DNA of 64,000 nt from Sedimentisphaerales bacterium (GCA_016926155.1 JAFGPC010000089.1:1-64000); one strand, 5' to 3'; positions 8,972 through 18,899 are shown, numbered from the stretch's first letter. A program made the numbers and translations. The notes: generated by a model not told the origin, from the letters alone.

Positions 8972-10438
8972 GTGTCCCTAGACGAAGCAAGGTTACATGA
9001 GTTATTACAGAAACAGCAAGCCGGCCAAGTGAAGGCGAAAGACCGGTATGAAATTCCCTCCCAGCCGATGCCCGCTCAGGATGCCGTAGTGCGACGAAGC
9101 AATATTAATGAGGTCGCCCTGGGTTATACTGAGACGCAAGCCCGGTTGGAAGCCATGCGTTGTCTGCAATGCAAAAACGCTCCATGCGTAGAAGGTTGTC
9201 CGGTACGGATCCGGATTCGTGATTTTGTTGCTGCTATTGCCGACGGTAAATATGACGAAGCCCTGGCTATTATTCGTGAAAATTCACTTCTGCCGGCAGT
9301 CTGCGGACGCGTCTGTCCACAGGAAGTTCAGTGCCAGGAAACCTGCACAGTCGGACGGAAGTTCAAGGATGTGGATAAAAGCGTCTCCATCGGGCGGCTG
9401 GAGCGGTTTGTCGCCGATCGGCACAAGGGAGGATTACTGCCGAAAATTGCTCCCCCAACCGGTAAGAAAGTTGCTATCATCGGCTCCGGTCCGGGTGGGA
9501 TCGTTTGTGCGGCCGATACGCGGCGTGCAGGACACGATGTTACAGTGTTTGAAGCCTTTCACAAGCCTGGTGGCGTGATGGTTTACGGGATCCCGGAATT
9601 CCGTCTGCCCAAAGCGATTGTCCAGGAGGAAATCGATGTACTCAAAAAGATGGGCGTCAAGATCGTCTGCAATTTTATCGTCGGACGTACAAGGACCATT
9701 GGCGATCTCATGAAAGAAGACGGATTCGACGCCGTGTATGTCGGAGTCGGTGCGGGTCTGCCGCGGTTTATGGGTATTGAAGGGGAACAACTAGTCGGTG
9801 TCTATAGCGCCAACGAATATCTCACGCGGTCAAACTTGATGAGAGCCTATGCGTTCGGCAAAGGATCGGATACACCCATCGCCCAGTCAAAGCGGGTCGC
9901 TGTCGTCGGGGGTGGTAATGTGGCGATGGATGCCGCTCGCACTGCTGTCCGTCTGGGAGCGGAAAAGGTCTACCTCGTCTATCGGCGCAGTGAGAAGGAA
10001 ATGCCTGCACGGGTTGAAGAAGTGCATCATGCCAAGGAAGAAGGGATCGAATTTCATATTCTTCAGAATCCCAAGAGGATTTTGGGGAATGAAATGGGAC
10101 ACGTTGTCGGCATCGAGTGCCTACGATATGAACTGGGTGAACCGGATGATTCGGGCCGACGACGTCCTGTCCCCATTGATGGCAGCGAGTTTATGCTCGA
10201 TGTGGATACCGTCATTGTCGCTATCGGAAACGGCGCCAATCCTCTAATTCAGCAGACCACACCGGAACTGGAATTCAATAAGTGGGGAAACGTCATCGTA
10301 GATGAAAAATGCGCTACATCCATGAAAGGCGTTTATGCAGGCGGGGATATTGTACTTGGAGCGGCCACGGTTATCCTGGCGATGGGACAGGGGCGCATTG
10401 CCGCCGCCGCCATCAACGAATATCTCGCTAAAGGTTAA
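8972..10438 (+). CDS. nfnB: NADPH-dependent oxidoreductase large subunit NfnB (glutamate synthase small-chain like)
   Basis: 488 residues, homologous to the GltD small chain of glutamate synthase. Two N-terminal [4Fe-4S] motifs are visible (CLQCKNAPCVEGCP near residues 63-76, and CGRVCPQEVQCQETC near 111-125). They are followed by an FAD Rossmann motif (GSGPGG) and an NADPH Rossmann motif (VVGGGNVAMDAAR). The adjacent nfnA, and the absence of a glutamate synthase large chain here, favour NfnB over GltD. GTG start at 8972 with GAGG upstream. The complex couples reduced ferredoxin plus NADH oxidation to reduction of two NADP+. Confidence 0.9.
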   Translation: MSLDEARLHELLQKQQAGQVKAKDRYEIPSQPMPAQDAVVRRSNINEVALGYTETQARLEAMRCLQCKNAPCVEGCPVRIRIRDFVAAIADGKYDEALAIIRENSLLPAVCGRVCPQEVQCQETCTVGRKFKDVDKSVSIGRLERFVADRHKGGLLPKIAPPTGKKVAIIGSGPGGIVCAADTRRAGHDVTVFEAFHKPGGVMVYGIPEFRLPKAIVQEEIDVLKKMGVKIVCNFIVGRTRTIGDLMKEDGFDAVYVGVGAGLPRFMGIEGEQLVGVYSANEYLTRSNLMRAYAFGKGSDTPIAQSKRVAVVGGGNVAMDAARTAVRLGAEKVYLVYRRSEKEMPARVEEVHHAKEEGIEFHILQNPKRILGNEMGHVVGIECLRYELGEPDDSGRRRPVPIDGSEFMLDVDTVIVAIGNGANPLIQQTTPELEFNKWGNVIVDEKCATSMKGVYAGGDIVLGAATVILAMGQGRIAAAAINEYLAKG

Positions 10439-10439
10439 T

Positions 10440-10832
10440 CTATACCGCCAACTCCGACCAGAGGCGATCCCGATCCAGATGGCTGTGTTCCTTGCGGACC
10501 AGATCGAGCACTTCGGCAACATCCTTGTAAAGGGCCCCTGCGGCCACGGTTCGTCCCCCCTTTTTCTTTTCGAAAAGAATCACACAGGCATCATCGCTTA
10601 GATCTTTCGGCGACATTCCCGCCCGGGCATCCAGATCCACGATCGGAATATTGTTCCCTTTCAGTGTGATCGTACCGCGTACAAATCGCGGCATATTGCT
10701 TGCCGAATGCAGTTTCATACAGCCGGCAATCATGATCTGGAAACCACTTTCGTTTTCGGTGGCGGTAAACGTAGTGACATGATGCTCGCCAGAGGACTGA
10801 TCGGAGGAGTTTGAGGAATTTGGGTGTACCAT
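10440..10832 (-). CDS. CheW-like domain protein
   Basis: 130 residues. After a Ser/Asn-rich N-terminus (1-20), a CheW-like fold is suggested by NMPRFVRGTITLKGNNIPIVDL (residues about 52-73), the hallmark region of CheW where an arginine precedes a hydrophobic strand and the PIVDL motif. The domain is short and lacks the N-terminal strand pattern of complete CheW. The start has AAGGAG at good spacing. No other chemotaxis gene lies nearby, and the gene ends 1 base after nfnB on the opposite strand. It may be a stand-alone adaptor rather than a true CheW. Confidence 0.6.
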   Translation of the reverse strand: MVHPNSSNSSDQSSGEHHVTTFTATENESGFQIMIAGCMKLHSASNMPRFVRGTITLKGNNIPIVDLDARAGMSPKDLSDDACVILFEKKKGGRTVAAGALYKDVAEVLDLVRKEHSHLDRDRLWSELAV

Positions 10833-10978
10833 TTTATCTCCTTAAATCATTGCAAGGCAGTGGTTTGTGGTGGGGTGCGGAATGCTTTTCAGATGCCTGA
10901 TCCGAATCCTTGGATGCAGAACTCGACCCTTACCTTGACTTGTCAGCATATTATTATCGGACGATATTGTCATTTTCT

Positions 10979-12043
10979 TTACTTTTTACACTGCACAGGC
11001 TCCATGGTTTTACATATATCATCAATTGAGACCCTCGCTCCTGCGGTATACTGGTCTGCGGCACCGTAATAGATAGTCACCCAACCAGTGTCATTTGTGA
11101 CAGCGCCGCAGGAAAAAATCACATTTCCATAAAAACCCCGTATTTCATAGTCTGCTTCCGGCTGCATCAGGGCCTCTCTGGGACGGGCCAGAACACGGCT
11201 TGGATCCTGCAGATCCAGCAGGGCGGCTGCAAGCGTATATCGATCCTCCTGGTCGGAGCCGTGGTAAATCACCAGCCAGCCCTCGTCAGTGCGGATCGGA
11301 ACGCAGCTTCCGCCGGTTTTTCCGTCATGGAAGCTGTCCGGTTCGGGAAGCAGCAGGGGCCGATGGTCGCCCCAATGCATTAAATCCGGGGAAGAAGCGA
11401 TCCAGATGCCTCTGGGGCCGATGTAGCGGGGTACCGGCCGGGTCAGGGCCCAGTATTTGCCGGCGATTTTTTCCGGAAAAAGGACCACATCGATGTTTTC
11501 CGGGCAAAAGACGACTCCATGCCGCTCAAATGTGCGAAAATCGGTGGTGCTTGCCAGAGAAGTGCAGATCCCCTTATCGCTGACGGATTTGTAGGTAATG
11601 TAGTACGTCTGGTCAATCCGGGTAATCCGAGGATCTTCCAGGCCGAAGGTTTCGCTCCAGAGACTCGGAAACATGGTCGGTGTGGAATCGACGGTAAAAT
11701 GAATCCCGTCATCACTTCGGGCCAGACGCAGATGGGAAATACTGGTCAGGAACATCTGGCCATCAACGTAAAAGGACCGGCTGTCCGGGATGTCGGTAAT
11801 GCGGGGATCGTCGTTTTTCATCCGGAAATGCTCGATCTGACCGGTCTGGGGATTCAGGATTGGGGCAATCTGCTCATCCGGAGTCTTATTTTGGGGGCAT
11901 TCCGCGACCCGTAGGAGCAGCAGGGTCTGGTCTTTGAAAAGAGTTGCTCCCGGATTGAATGCCCCGACGACCTGGTAATCATCCCGGCTGGGGAACACAT
12001 CGACGGGTGTAATAAGCGGGTTTTCGTCAAATCGTTTGACCAT
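10979..12043 (-). CDS. Glycoside phosphorylase/hydrolase, GH130-like
   Basis: 354 residues with a five-bladed propeller of GH130 type, related to beta-mannoside phosphorylases, which cleave mannosyl linkages with phosphate in the cytoplasm. Family signs are GAFNPGATLF, SETFGLEDPRIT, YYITYKSVS, DVVLFPEKIAGKYWALTRP and WLVIYHG. No signal peptide is visible from this start. The start ATG at 12043 has GAGGG eight bases upstream; in-frame codons further upstream read into promoter DNA. It follows the GH-A glycosidase and double FAD genes on the same strand but has its own predicted promoter. A second GH130 gene lies at 48791-49726. Confidence 0.88.
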   Translation of the reverse strand: MVKRFDENPLITPVDVFPSRDDYQVVGAFNPGATLFKDQTLLLLRVAECPQNKTPDEQIAPILNPQTGQIEHFRMKNDDPRITDIPDSRSFYVDGQMFLTSISHLRLARSDDGIHFTVDSTPTMFPSLWSETFGLEDPRITRIDQTYYITYKSVSDKGICTSLASTTDFRTFERHGVVFCPENIDVVLFPEKIAGKYWALTRPVPRYIGPRGIWIASSPDLMHWGDHRPLLLPEPDSFHDGKTGGSCVPIRTDEGWLVIYHGSDQEDRYTLAAALLDLQDPSRVLARPREALMQPEADYEIRGFYGNVIFSCGAVTNDTGWVTIYYGAADQYTAGARVSIDDICKTMEPVQCKK

Positions 12044-12106
12044 ACATGCGATCCCTCGGGTTGAATTTATCATCGTAGAACGGCCCGGATGCCCAAAAGT
12101 ACAAAT

Positions 12107-12135
12107 AGTATAGCACACAGGGCAAAAGAAGACAA
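12107..12135 (-). promoter_or_regulatory. Predicted promoter of the GH130 gene
   Basis: On the minus strand: TTGTCT (12135-12130), 17-base spacer, TATACT (12112-12107). It lies about 64 bases before the GH130 start, giving a short leader. Pattern match only. Confidence 0.5.
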
Positions 12136-12290
12136 GCTTAGAAAAGTAAATTACTAAATCGGATGTCACACGGATGGATAATAGACGTCAAATAAATGAG
12201 CACTAACAAGGATGATATAAAGAAATAGCCCTATACGCGGACCTTTTTCACCTACCGTTATCCATTCGACAAAAAAATGTCAGGATAAGG

Positions 12291-15200
12291 TTATTGAGAC
12301 TCAGTCAATACAGCGGCGGCATGGCGGGCATAATAACCGCGTAAATCTTTCGTATATTGTTTTAAGATCGCTTCACCCTTTCCGTTATAGTCACCGCAGC
12401 GGTAAAGCGCGCGGGCCAGTACCAGTTCGGACAGAGATCGTTCACGGGTGGTATTGTCGGTGCTGCTGGATGGCTGCTTAGCGATGGCCTGGTTGATGTC
12501 CAGGTAAGCATATCCGGACATTTTGGGCTTGGCGAGAAGATCGGAAAGGGCCTTTGCGGCACGTTTGTCTCGCATGGACTCTGTGGCTATTGCAACAGCA
12601 CGGTGATGTGAGAATTCACTGGAGGCGTCAAGCTCTTTAATTTTATCCATAATCGGCCCCAATGCTTTGGGAGATCCTGTGCGTCCCAGGGCGATGATCA
12701 GACTGTCGACCTTGCTGAGACTCATTCCGAACTGTCCCATGCCCGTAAACCGCCAGCCTTTATCCCATTCAGCTTCATTGACGGCTTTTACAAGGGAATC
12801 GGTACCTGTGTCGTTCCCCAGCATCCCGAGGATGTGGGCATAGATCACTTTCTCTTCGGGATTCTTCGTTTGTGTATAAGCCCTCCTCAGTAAAGGCATA
12901 GACCGGTCGGGATCGACCAGAACAGTCTGGATGTTGTTATAGTTGTTTCCGACTTGTCGGACCGCTTCGGCGATCCGAGCGTCGGGAATTGGAAATGAAT
13001 CGGTATCGGTCAATACACGCGGGGATAGGTTTCCTTTTTCGATGAGGTGACGCTGAAGGGCTTTGATGTCAAGGTTACGTGTGGACGCGCCGGACTCGGC
13101 AAGCATGGCGGCGGCAACACCCATGGCGTACCCTTGATTCTGAATATCGGGCTGCATGCGGATAACGGGCATAGCGTCACGATGTGCGCTGACAGCGAGG
13201 CCGGTGACAATAATACCGTCCAGCCCCTTGGGCAGCAGAGCGCGATAGGGGACGTCAACATCGATGTCTTCCCTGTCGGGCGGACGAATGGCAAAAACGG
13301 GATGGATAGTATAACCATGTGAATCGAAATTACTACGCGCGATGACGATGGTGTCGGGATACGTGCGTTTGTTCCAGATATCCAGCGGACCGATGGTAAT
13401 GTCGCCCATAATCCTGCGTCTTTCCCGTGTGTCAATGAGCTGACCGAGGTCGTAGGCGGATTCATATTTGGCGCGCGACATGACAAAGACCCGCCAAATG
13501 TCGATAATATCTATATCATCAACAAAAGTATAATCGGTATTGGTATATCCGGCTCCGAGAGAACGGGGAGGCAAACCGGTTCCCTGGACGGCAACATTTT
13601 CAGAACTGATATGCGTACACTGGGCACCGGCCGCGGCAGCAATAGCCGCATTGCCGGTCGCGTCGATGACGACTTTAGCCAAGATGGCTCCTCGTCCGTG
13701 ATCCGTGGCTATGACGACGCCTTTGACACGGTTGCCTTCCATGACCGCCCCTGCGCCGAGTGAGCCGAGCCAGATATCCGCCCCGGCCTTGCAGAGTTCG
13801 GAACGATACCATTCCATCTTCCATTCCACATTCCATCGACCGGGTCGATTATCGGGATGTTCACCATAAGCGGCCACACCTGCATCGATTTCGCTGGTAA
13901 AGCCGACACGGTTACCATGATAATAACTGCTGATCAATCCCATCGTACCGACGCCACCAAGGCCGTGAAGATACTCAACAAGAAGCGTTTTGGCACCCTG
14001 TCGTGCTGCGCTGATGGCGGCCGGGGCGCCGCCGGTGCCGCCACCGACGACAACAACATCATATTCACCCAAGACAGATATGGATCCGGCATCCGCAGGG
14101 ATGGTAGTGAGCGGAGCTCCACGGAGATTGACATAAGTGAGTGTTTCTGCAGTATCAATTTTCGATTCTTTTTGTTGTACAACGCTACGGAGGCGGATCT
14201 CCTGAGGATTCGGTACTTCTTTGGCCTGCCTGGCAGCTGCAGTCCCTATTCGTGTACCGATGGTGAGCATATTCAGTGGGCGAGCCAGTTGTTCGGCGAC
14301 CTTACGGGAAATATCGGCACAGGGACCGGCGATATAGAAGCGGTTAACATCGGCAGGGCGAAAGGCAGTAAGATTGATTTTATCTGCACCGGACCAGGTA
14401 TCGAAATAAGCCTTTTGTGCGAACATGGGATCCGGCGGGATTTGGAAGAGAGTCTCGGAAGCATCTACCTGTCCACGTGTCCAGGTCATATCCCGCGCCA
14501 CCTGCTCGGCGTGAGCGAATGCCCTAGGTGATCTGTCAGGCATGGGCAGGGTGAGCGTGTATTCGGTCGCGATATAGTTTCTTGTCGGATTACCGGCATC
14601 CTGCATGGAAGTCAGGATTGTGCGAGAAGCAAGACCAAGCCGCTGTACTACTTGCCCACCCACAACCACACGTTTGAAGCGGTGTTCGCCTAGCGGATAA
14701 TCACTGAATTGCACTCCGGCAATACGGGCCAGGGAAGCTCGCCATGTGGCGTCGATGATAACCTTGGCCTTGACGGACTGTCTGCCTGACTTGTTAGTCA
14801 TGACAACGCCGGCCGGATTTCCCTGTTTGTCATGGAGCACTTCGGTGGCATAGCAGCCAAACAGAAATTCGACACCCGCATCGAGCAAAGCCTGGTCGAA
14901 GGTGCGTTTGATCTGCATAGGTGTGACCATGACAGGTATGGGTTCGGCCTGTTTTGACCGTTCCTCGTTTTTCTTTGTCTCAATGATAATCTCGGCCAGT
15001 AGGATTCGCTCGACTTCGGGAGTTTTCTCTATATCAAAACGGATAAATTTGGTTGTCTGGTTAATGGAAGCTGTCAGGGCAATTGGAAGGCTTTCGAAAG
15101 AACCGCTGTTGAGCTTTTTATTTTCGATGATTGTACTTCTCTGCCAGCTTTGCTTATCCTCACTGGTCAGAATGGACACGGATTCAACTTCGAAATCGTC

Positions 15201-15734
15201 CGTTCGCTGATAAACCAGGACATGGACATTGGTTATCATTTCTTTCCGGGCGAGAGCGGCGGTGATTGAGACAGGACCATCGTACTGAATACTTTGGGAT
15301 GGAGCGTCGCCGAATTTGCCATCGGTTAGTAGTGAAGGTATCTTGGTATCGGGATGTTTTGAAGCCGAAGGCAGACTGGCTTTATAGGTAAAGGGAACAC
15401 CTTGCCCCAGGAGGCGAGCTGTAAAGGATTGTGAAAAAAGTGCTTTCCCCAATTCCGTTGTCGGCGTTTCTCCCGGCTCAAGCCAGAGACGATATGTACC
15501 GCACAAATCCTCCCCAAGATAAGGGCGGGATGTGATGAGTAGAACTTTGGCCTCTTGCTGCGCGGCGGCAATGGCGGCGGAAACACCCGCACTGGTTCCT
15601 CCGACCACGACAACATCGACATCATGCGTAACGGGAAGCTCTCGTGGGGATTCGAATACGGAAATCCCCGATACCATACCTGCGACGGAAAGAAACGTTA
15701 GTCCGATTATGAATGATTGATTTCTTTTTCTCAT
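12291..15734 (-). CDS. Secreted tandem FAD-dependent oxidoreductase with HEAT-like tail
   Basis: 1147 residues with an N-terminal signal peptide (1-24). Two FAD-dependent oxidoreductase domains of the Pfam FAD_oxidored type follow. The first Rossmann motif is GGTSAG at 45-50, the second GGGTGG at 564-569 with DATGN at 691-695. The first domain is interrupted by a beta-rich discoidin-like segment (about 150-255). The region from about 915 to the end is helical and HEAT-like. Shine-Dalgarno AAGGAG precedes the start. It begins 22 bases after the GH-A glycosidase, so it is in the same operon. Such oxidoreductases are abundant in planctomycete polysaccharide loci. The substrate, probably a sugar or polyol, is unknown. 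Confidence 0.82.
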   Translation of the reverse strand: MRKRNQSFIIGLTFLSVAGMVSGISVFESPRELPVTHDVDVVVVGGTSAGVSAAIAAAQQEAKVLLITSRPYLGEDLCGTYRLWLEPGETPTTELGKALFSQSFTARLLGQGVPFTYKASLPSASKHPDTKIPSLLTDGKFGDAPSQSIQYDGPVSITAALARKEMITNVHVLVYQRTDDFEVESVSILTSEDKQSWQRSTIIENKKLNSGSFESLPIALTASINQTTKFIRFDIEKTPEVERILLAEIIIETKKNEERSKQAEPIPVMVTPMQIKRTFDQALLDAGVEFLFGCYATEVLHDKQGNPAGVVMTNKSGRQSVKAKVIIDATWRASLARIAGVQFSDYPLGEHRFKRVVVGGQVVQRLGLASRTILTSMQDAGNPTRNYIATEYTLTLPMPDRSPRAFAHAEQVARDMTWTRGQVDASETLFQIPPDPMFAQKAYFDTWSGADKINLTAFRPADVNRFYIAGPCADISRKVAEQLARPLNMLTIGTRIGTAAARQAKEVPNPQEIRLRSVVQQKESKIDTAETLTYVNLRGAPLTTIPADAGSISVLGEYDVVVVGGGTGGAPAAISAARQGAKTLLVEYLHGLGGVGTMGLISSYYHGNRVGFTSEIDAGVAAYGEHPDNRPGRWNVEWKMEWYRSELCKAGADIWLGSLGAGAVMEGNRVKGVVIATDHGRGAILAKVVIDATGNAAIAAAAGAQCTHISSENVAVQGTGLPPRSLGAGYTNTDYTFVDDIDIIDIWRVFVMSRAKYESAYDLGQLIDTRERRRIMGDITIGPLDIWNKRTYPDTIVIARSNFDSHGYTIHPVFAIRPPDREDIDVDVPYRALLPKGLDGIIVTGLAVSAHRDAMPVIRMQPDIQNQGYAMGVAAAMLAESGASTRNLDIKALQRHLIEKGNLSPRVLTDTDSFPIPDARIAEAVRQVGNNYNNIQTVLVDPDRSMPLLRRAYTQTKNPEEKVIYAHILGMLGNDTGTDSLVKAVNEAEWDKGWRFTGMGQFGMSLSKVDSLIIALGRTGSPKALGPIMDKIKELDASSEFSHHRAVAIATESMRDKRAAKALSDLLAKPKMSGYAYLDINQAIAKQPSSSTDNTTRERSLSELVLARALYRCGDYNGKGEAILKQYTKDLRGYYARHAAAVLTESQ

Positions 15735-15756
15735 TTACAGGAACTCCTTGATTTGC

Positions 15757-18312
15757 CTATTTCGTCAACAGATACCACATCGTCTGGTATTTGGGCGAGA
15801 TCGATACGATGGATTTATTGTTGCTATTGTTTACCGGTACAACCGTTCCGAGTGTTCCATCCGGCTTGAGGGCATGGCATGTCCATTGGGCCGGAGGCAC
15901 TTCCACCGTACCGGCAGGGGCTTCGATCCGGGCGGGAGGCGTGCCCCATCGCGTTCCAATGGTTCGACGATCCTGAGAAAATCCCATTCCAACGTTTTCA
16001 CATCGACCGCAGACAGAGAGTAGGATTTTGTCGGCTTCAACCCACTTATTTCCATTCAGGATTGTTAGAGCAACAACCACGAAATCGGGAGATTGCATCA
16101 TGATGCGCTGTCGGCTGACGCGGGCGACCATCTCACGATCTCCCGCACAAAACATGACACCCGGCCCCAGGGCACTGTAACCCCCTTTCTGGTTGTTGAT
16201 TTGCCAGTCAATATAACTCTTGAAGGCCGGATTGAACGGTTGTGGCACGGCGGAAGAATCCAAAACGTATCCGACTCTTTCGATCGTAAGATTATACCAT
16301 CGATAGGGGGATTTCCGGCCCATGGCCTCGAACATGTTTCGATCATACTGAGCATGAACTTTGGCAAGACCGGTCAAAAGGGGAGCCTCTTCGGTCAAAG
16401 GAATCCATTTTTCCCGGCCGAGAGGATGGAAACCATATTTGAGGAAAATCGCCGCTCCTGCAGGAATAAAGCCCCACTTGCCGGGATTGGCATGGATGTC
16501 GAAAAAGCTGGTAAACTGATTTTTTCCCCAAGCGTTATTGCTATGGGAATACGAATAAAGCCAGACACCGTCCCAGTCCTGTGCGGCGGCAAAGGAAGCG
16601 ATCAGAGGTACGCATTCGGCCTGGGAATCCAGCGGTGCGGGATGGTTGTATTCCGTGACCGTAAAAGGTTTTCCTGCCAGCCGCTCACACGCCAGGCGGA
16701 ACAGGATTGCTTCTTCGGGATTGTTGATCATGGATTTCTGCTCGATAAGCCAGTCATTCTGGTCCCATGGACGATTGGGAAATCGCGGATGCTGCCAATA
16801 GGCGTGGGCATCGATGAAGTCCATATCGCTTTGTCCGTACAGCCCCAGCGGGCCGAAGACGATAGTTCCCGTAACCAGTGATTTGGAACCGAGAGTGTTT
16901 TTGATATGCGATCTCATGCCATCGAAAAAAGTTTTTTCCGTCTCGGCCAGAAAGATCAGACGGTCAAGCTTACGAGCTTCAACTTCGTTGTCACCAAAAA
17001 GAGCGATATTGGACTGAGCAAGAGATTCGTTTTTATCCAGACCGACTTGGCCGCCGGGACGTAACTGGACATGGGCCAAAAAGACATCCGTTTCATCGGC
17101 ACCTAGAACGAAGCTGAGGCGGGCGTTGTCGTCAGAGGCATTTGCCGTAAAGCCCAGACGGAATTCCTGCCACGTCGGAGACAACGTGATAGATCGGGCA
17201 AGGCCCATGTTAGACCAGGGCTCGTGGGCTATCGTGATGTTGCAGTTGATCTTTTTGGAGGCCGGCGCTGCAGCCCAGAAGGAGACTGTATAATATTGGC
17301 CCTCTTTAAGAGACAAACCATTTTGGTTGAACTGGATATGCCATTCGGTGCTGTCGGTCTTTTTGATATCGATTTTGACGCATTGGCGATCAAGGTAACC
17401 GGCTTTGGCTGTACTGGCTTTACATTCCCCATGCTGTTCCGTATTCCAGTTTGCCGGTACACCGCTGTTTGTAACTTGAGAGAAAGTGCCATTTTTTAAA
17501 AGTGTTGTTCCCAGAGGTTCGGCTTCTTTGTTCCATGCTGCCGCCAGGGCTTGTTGTGAGGTATATTTTTTCTTGAGCCAGTCATTGAACTGCTGCTGCA
17601 AGAGTTTATTATAATAGAGGGGCATTGTCCGGATAGTCTCCTCCGAAGACCACATGAAAAAGCTGTTTTCATTGGTGATCTCGATGATTGCAATCGCCGG
17701 ATCATCGGCATATCTCATCTTGCGGTAAGGATTGAAATGGGTGAGCATCTTGTGGGCAAATTCCTTTTGCGCATCAATCAGCGCCGGGGTAAAAAGGTTG
17801 GAAATTTTATCATACTGGCGGTTGGATTCGGGGATATCGAGAAATCGACTGTGCGGATGCCCTACATGCAGGTTGAGGTCGATGTAGATTCCCACCTTAG
17901 CCAGCTCATTGATGAAAAAATCGAGCCGATCCAGGGCTTCGGGATAGATTTCATCGGGCTTTTGAGGATCCCACAGTCCTTGGGGCCAGTGGCTGGTATC
18001 CATATGGTGGCAGCGAATGGAATTGATCCCCGCCCCGGCCAGTCGACGTGCAACAATAGGAGCGTCGTTCTTTTCGGGAAAGTTGGCGGAAAACGAAAAA
18101 TTCACGCCCCAGAAACGTATCGGTTCCTGGCCCCGGTAGAAATGACCGTTTCGAACCACAATTCGATCCTTCTCTGTGAGAATGGGATCCGAGGTAAAAT
18201 GAATCGCGGAATTCGGTGACGGTTCTGCAGGAATCACAAAAGGGATAAAATCATCGGCAAAGGCAATAGTAGTCAGGTACAAGGTAAAAAAAGATACAAT
18301 TCGCTTCTTCAT
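15757..18312 (-). CDS. Secreted GH-A clan glycoside hydrolase (GH5-like) with inserted CBM
   Basis: 851 residues from ATG 18312, which has AAGGA eight bases upstream. Signal peptide 1-19. A TIM barrel of the GH5/GH-A type begins with IRFWGVNFS near 65. The likely acid/base is Glu215 in EITNEN and the likely nucleophile is Glu554 in TVTEYNHP. Between them, residues about 270-425 form a jelly-roll carbohydrate-binding module of CBM4/9 type (LLKNGTFSQ at the start, WQEFRLGF near the end). A C-terminal beta-sandwich (about 690-851) follows. It probably cleaves a plant or algal beta-glycan, with mannan favoured by the GH130 gene downstream. Exact family and substrate are uncertain. Confidence 0.78.
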   Translation of the reverse strand: MKKRIVSFFTLYLTTIAFADDFIPFVIPAEPSPNSAIHFTSDPILTEKDRIVVRNGHFYRGQEPIRFWGVNFSFSANFPEKNDAPIVARRLAGAGINSIRCHHMDTSHWPQGLWDPQKPDEIYPEALDRLDFFINELAKVGIYIDLNLHVGHPHSRFLDIPESNRQYDKISNLFTPALIDAQKEFAHKMLTHFNPYRKMRYADDPAIAIIEITNENSFFMWSSEETIRTMPLYYNKLLQQQFNDWLKKKYTSQQALAAAWNKEAEPLGTTLLKNGTFSQVTNSGVPANWNTEQHGECKASTAKAGYLDRQCVKIDIKKTDSTEWHIQFNQNGLSLKEGQYYTVSFWAAAPASKKINCNITIAHEPWSNMGLARSITLSPTWQEFRLGFTANASDDNARLSFVLGADETDVFLAHVQLRPGGQVGLDKNESLAQSNIALFGDNEVEARKLDRLIFLAETEKTFFDGMRSHIKNTLGSKSLVTGTIVFGPLGLYGQSDMDFIDAHAYWQHPRFPNRPWDQNDWLIEQKSMINNPEEAILFRLACERLAGKPFTVTEYNHPAPLDSQAECVPLIASFAAAQDWDGVWLYSYSHSNNAWGKNQFTSFFDIHANPGKWGFIPAGAAIFLKYGFHPLGREKWIPLTEEAPLLTGLAKVHAQYDRNMFEAMGRKSPYRWYNLTIERVGYVLDSSAVPQPFNPAFKSYIDWQINNQKGGYSALGPGVMFCAGDREMVARVSRQRIMMQSPDFVVVALTILNGNKWVEADKILLSVCGRCENVGMGFSQDRRTIGTRWGTPPARIEAPAGTVEVPPAQWTCHALKPDGTLGTVVPVNNSNNKSIVSISPKYQTMWYLLTK

Positions 18313-18476
18313 GGAACGATCCTTCAAATGCAGTTTTCCATATCAGCAGTTTTCCCACTATATATAACAAAGGATTATTATAGGGGATAACGGTCACAGG
18401 TGCAACCACCGCAGGTGGAAACATCTTGTACGTAGGACGAAAAAGATTGTCACATTTAACCAGGGAAGATATACTT

Positions 18477-18899
18477 ATGGAGCAGGGCGGTTCATGTGGG
18501 GCCGTCAGAACAAACCTTTTGACAGATATTGTAGGAGGCGCCAAATTGATCGTCGTAAACACGGAATATATCCCCGGTAAGCGGATTACATCAATCAAGG
18601 GATTGGTTCAGGGCAATACAGTTCGCGCCAAGCATATCGGCAAGGATATCGGCGCCAGTCTGAAAAATATCATTGGGGGAGAATTGAAAGGATACACAGA
18701 ACTCCTGATTGAGTCCCGGCGGGAGGCAATGAATCGAATGCTGGCGCAGGCTCAGGAGCTTGGGTGCAATGCTGTGGTGAACGTGCGTTTTGCGACCAGT
18801 TCGATCACATCCGGGGCGGCCGAATTATACTGTTACGGTACGGGTGTTATTGTGGAAGACCAACCAGCCGCACCGACTTCGGCGACGAGACAGATGTAG
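18477..18899 (+). CDS. YbjQ family (UPF0145) protein
   Basis: 140 residues from ATG 18477, preceded by AGGGAAG at good spacing. The YbjQ fold is recognised by KRITSIKGLVQGNTV, the conserved GGELKGYTELL and REAMNRMLAQAQELGCNAVV, ending in a short strand with YCYGTGVIV. YbjQ proteins are pentameric, soluble and of unknown function; some are called heavy-metal-binding. The N-terminal 30 residues are extra. It lies 9 bases before a second YbjQ-type gene and in one run with a PrsW-like protease. Confidence 0.85.
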   Translation: MEQGGSCGAVRTNLLTDIVGGAKLIVVNTEYIPGKRITSIKGLVQGNTVRAKHIGKDIGASLKNIIGGELKGYTELLIESRREAMNRMLAQAQELGCNAVVNVRFATSSITSGAAELYCYGTGVIVEDQPAAPTSATRQM

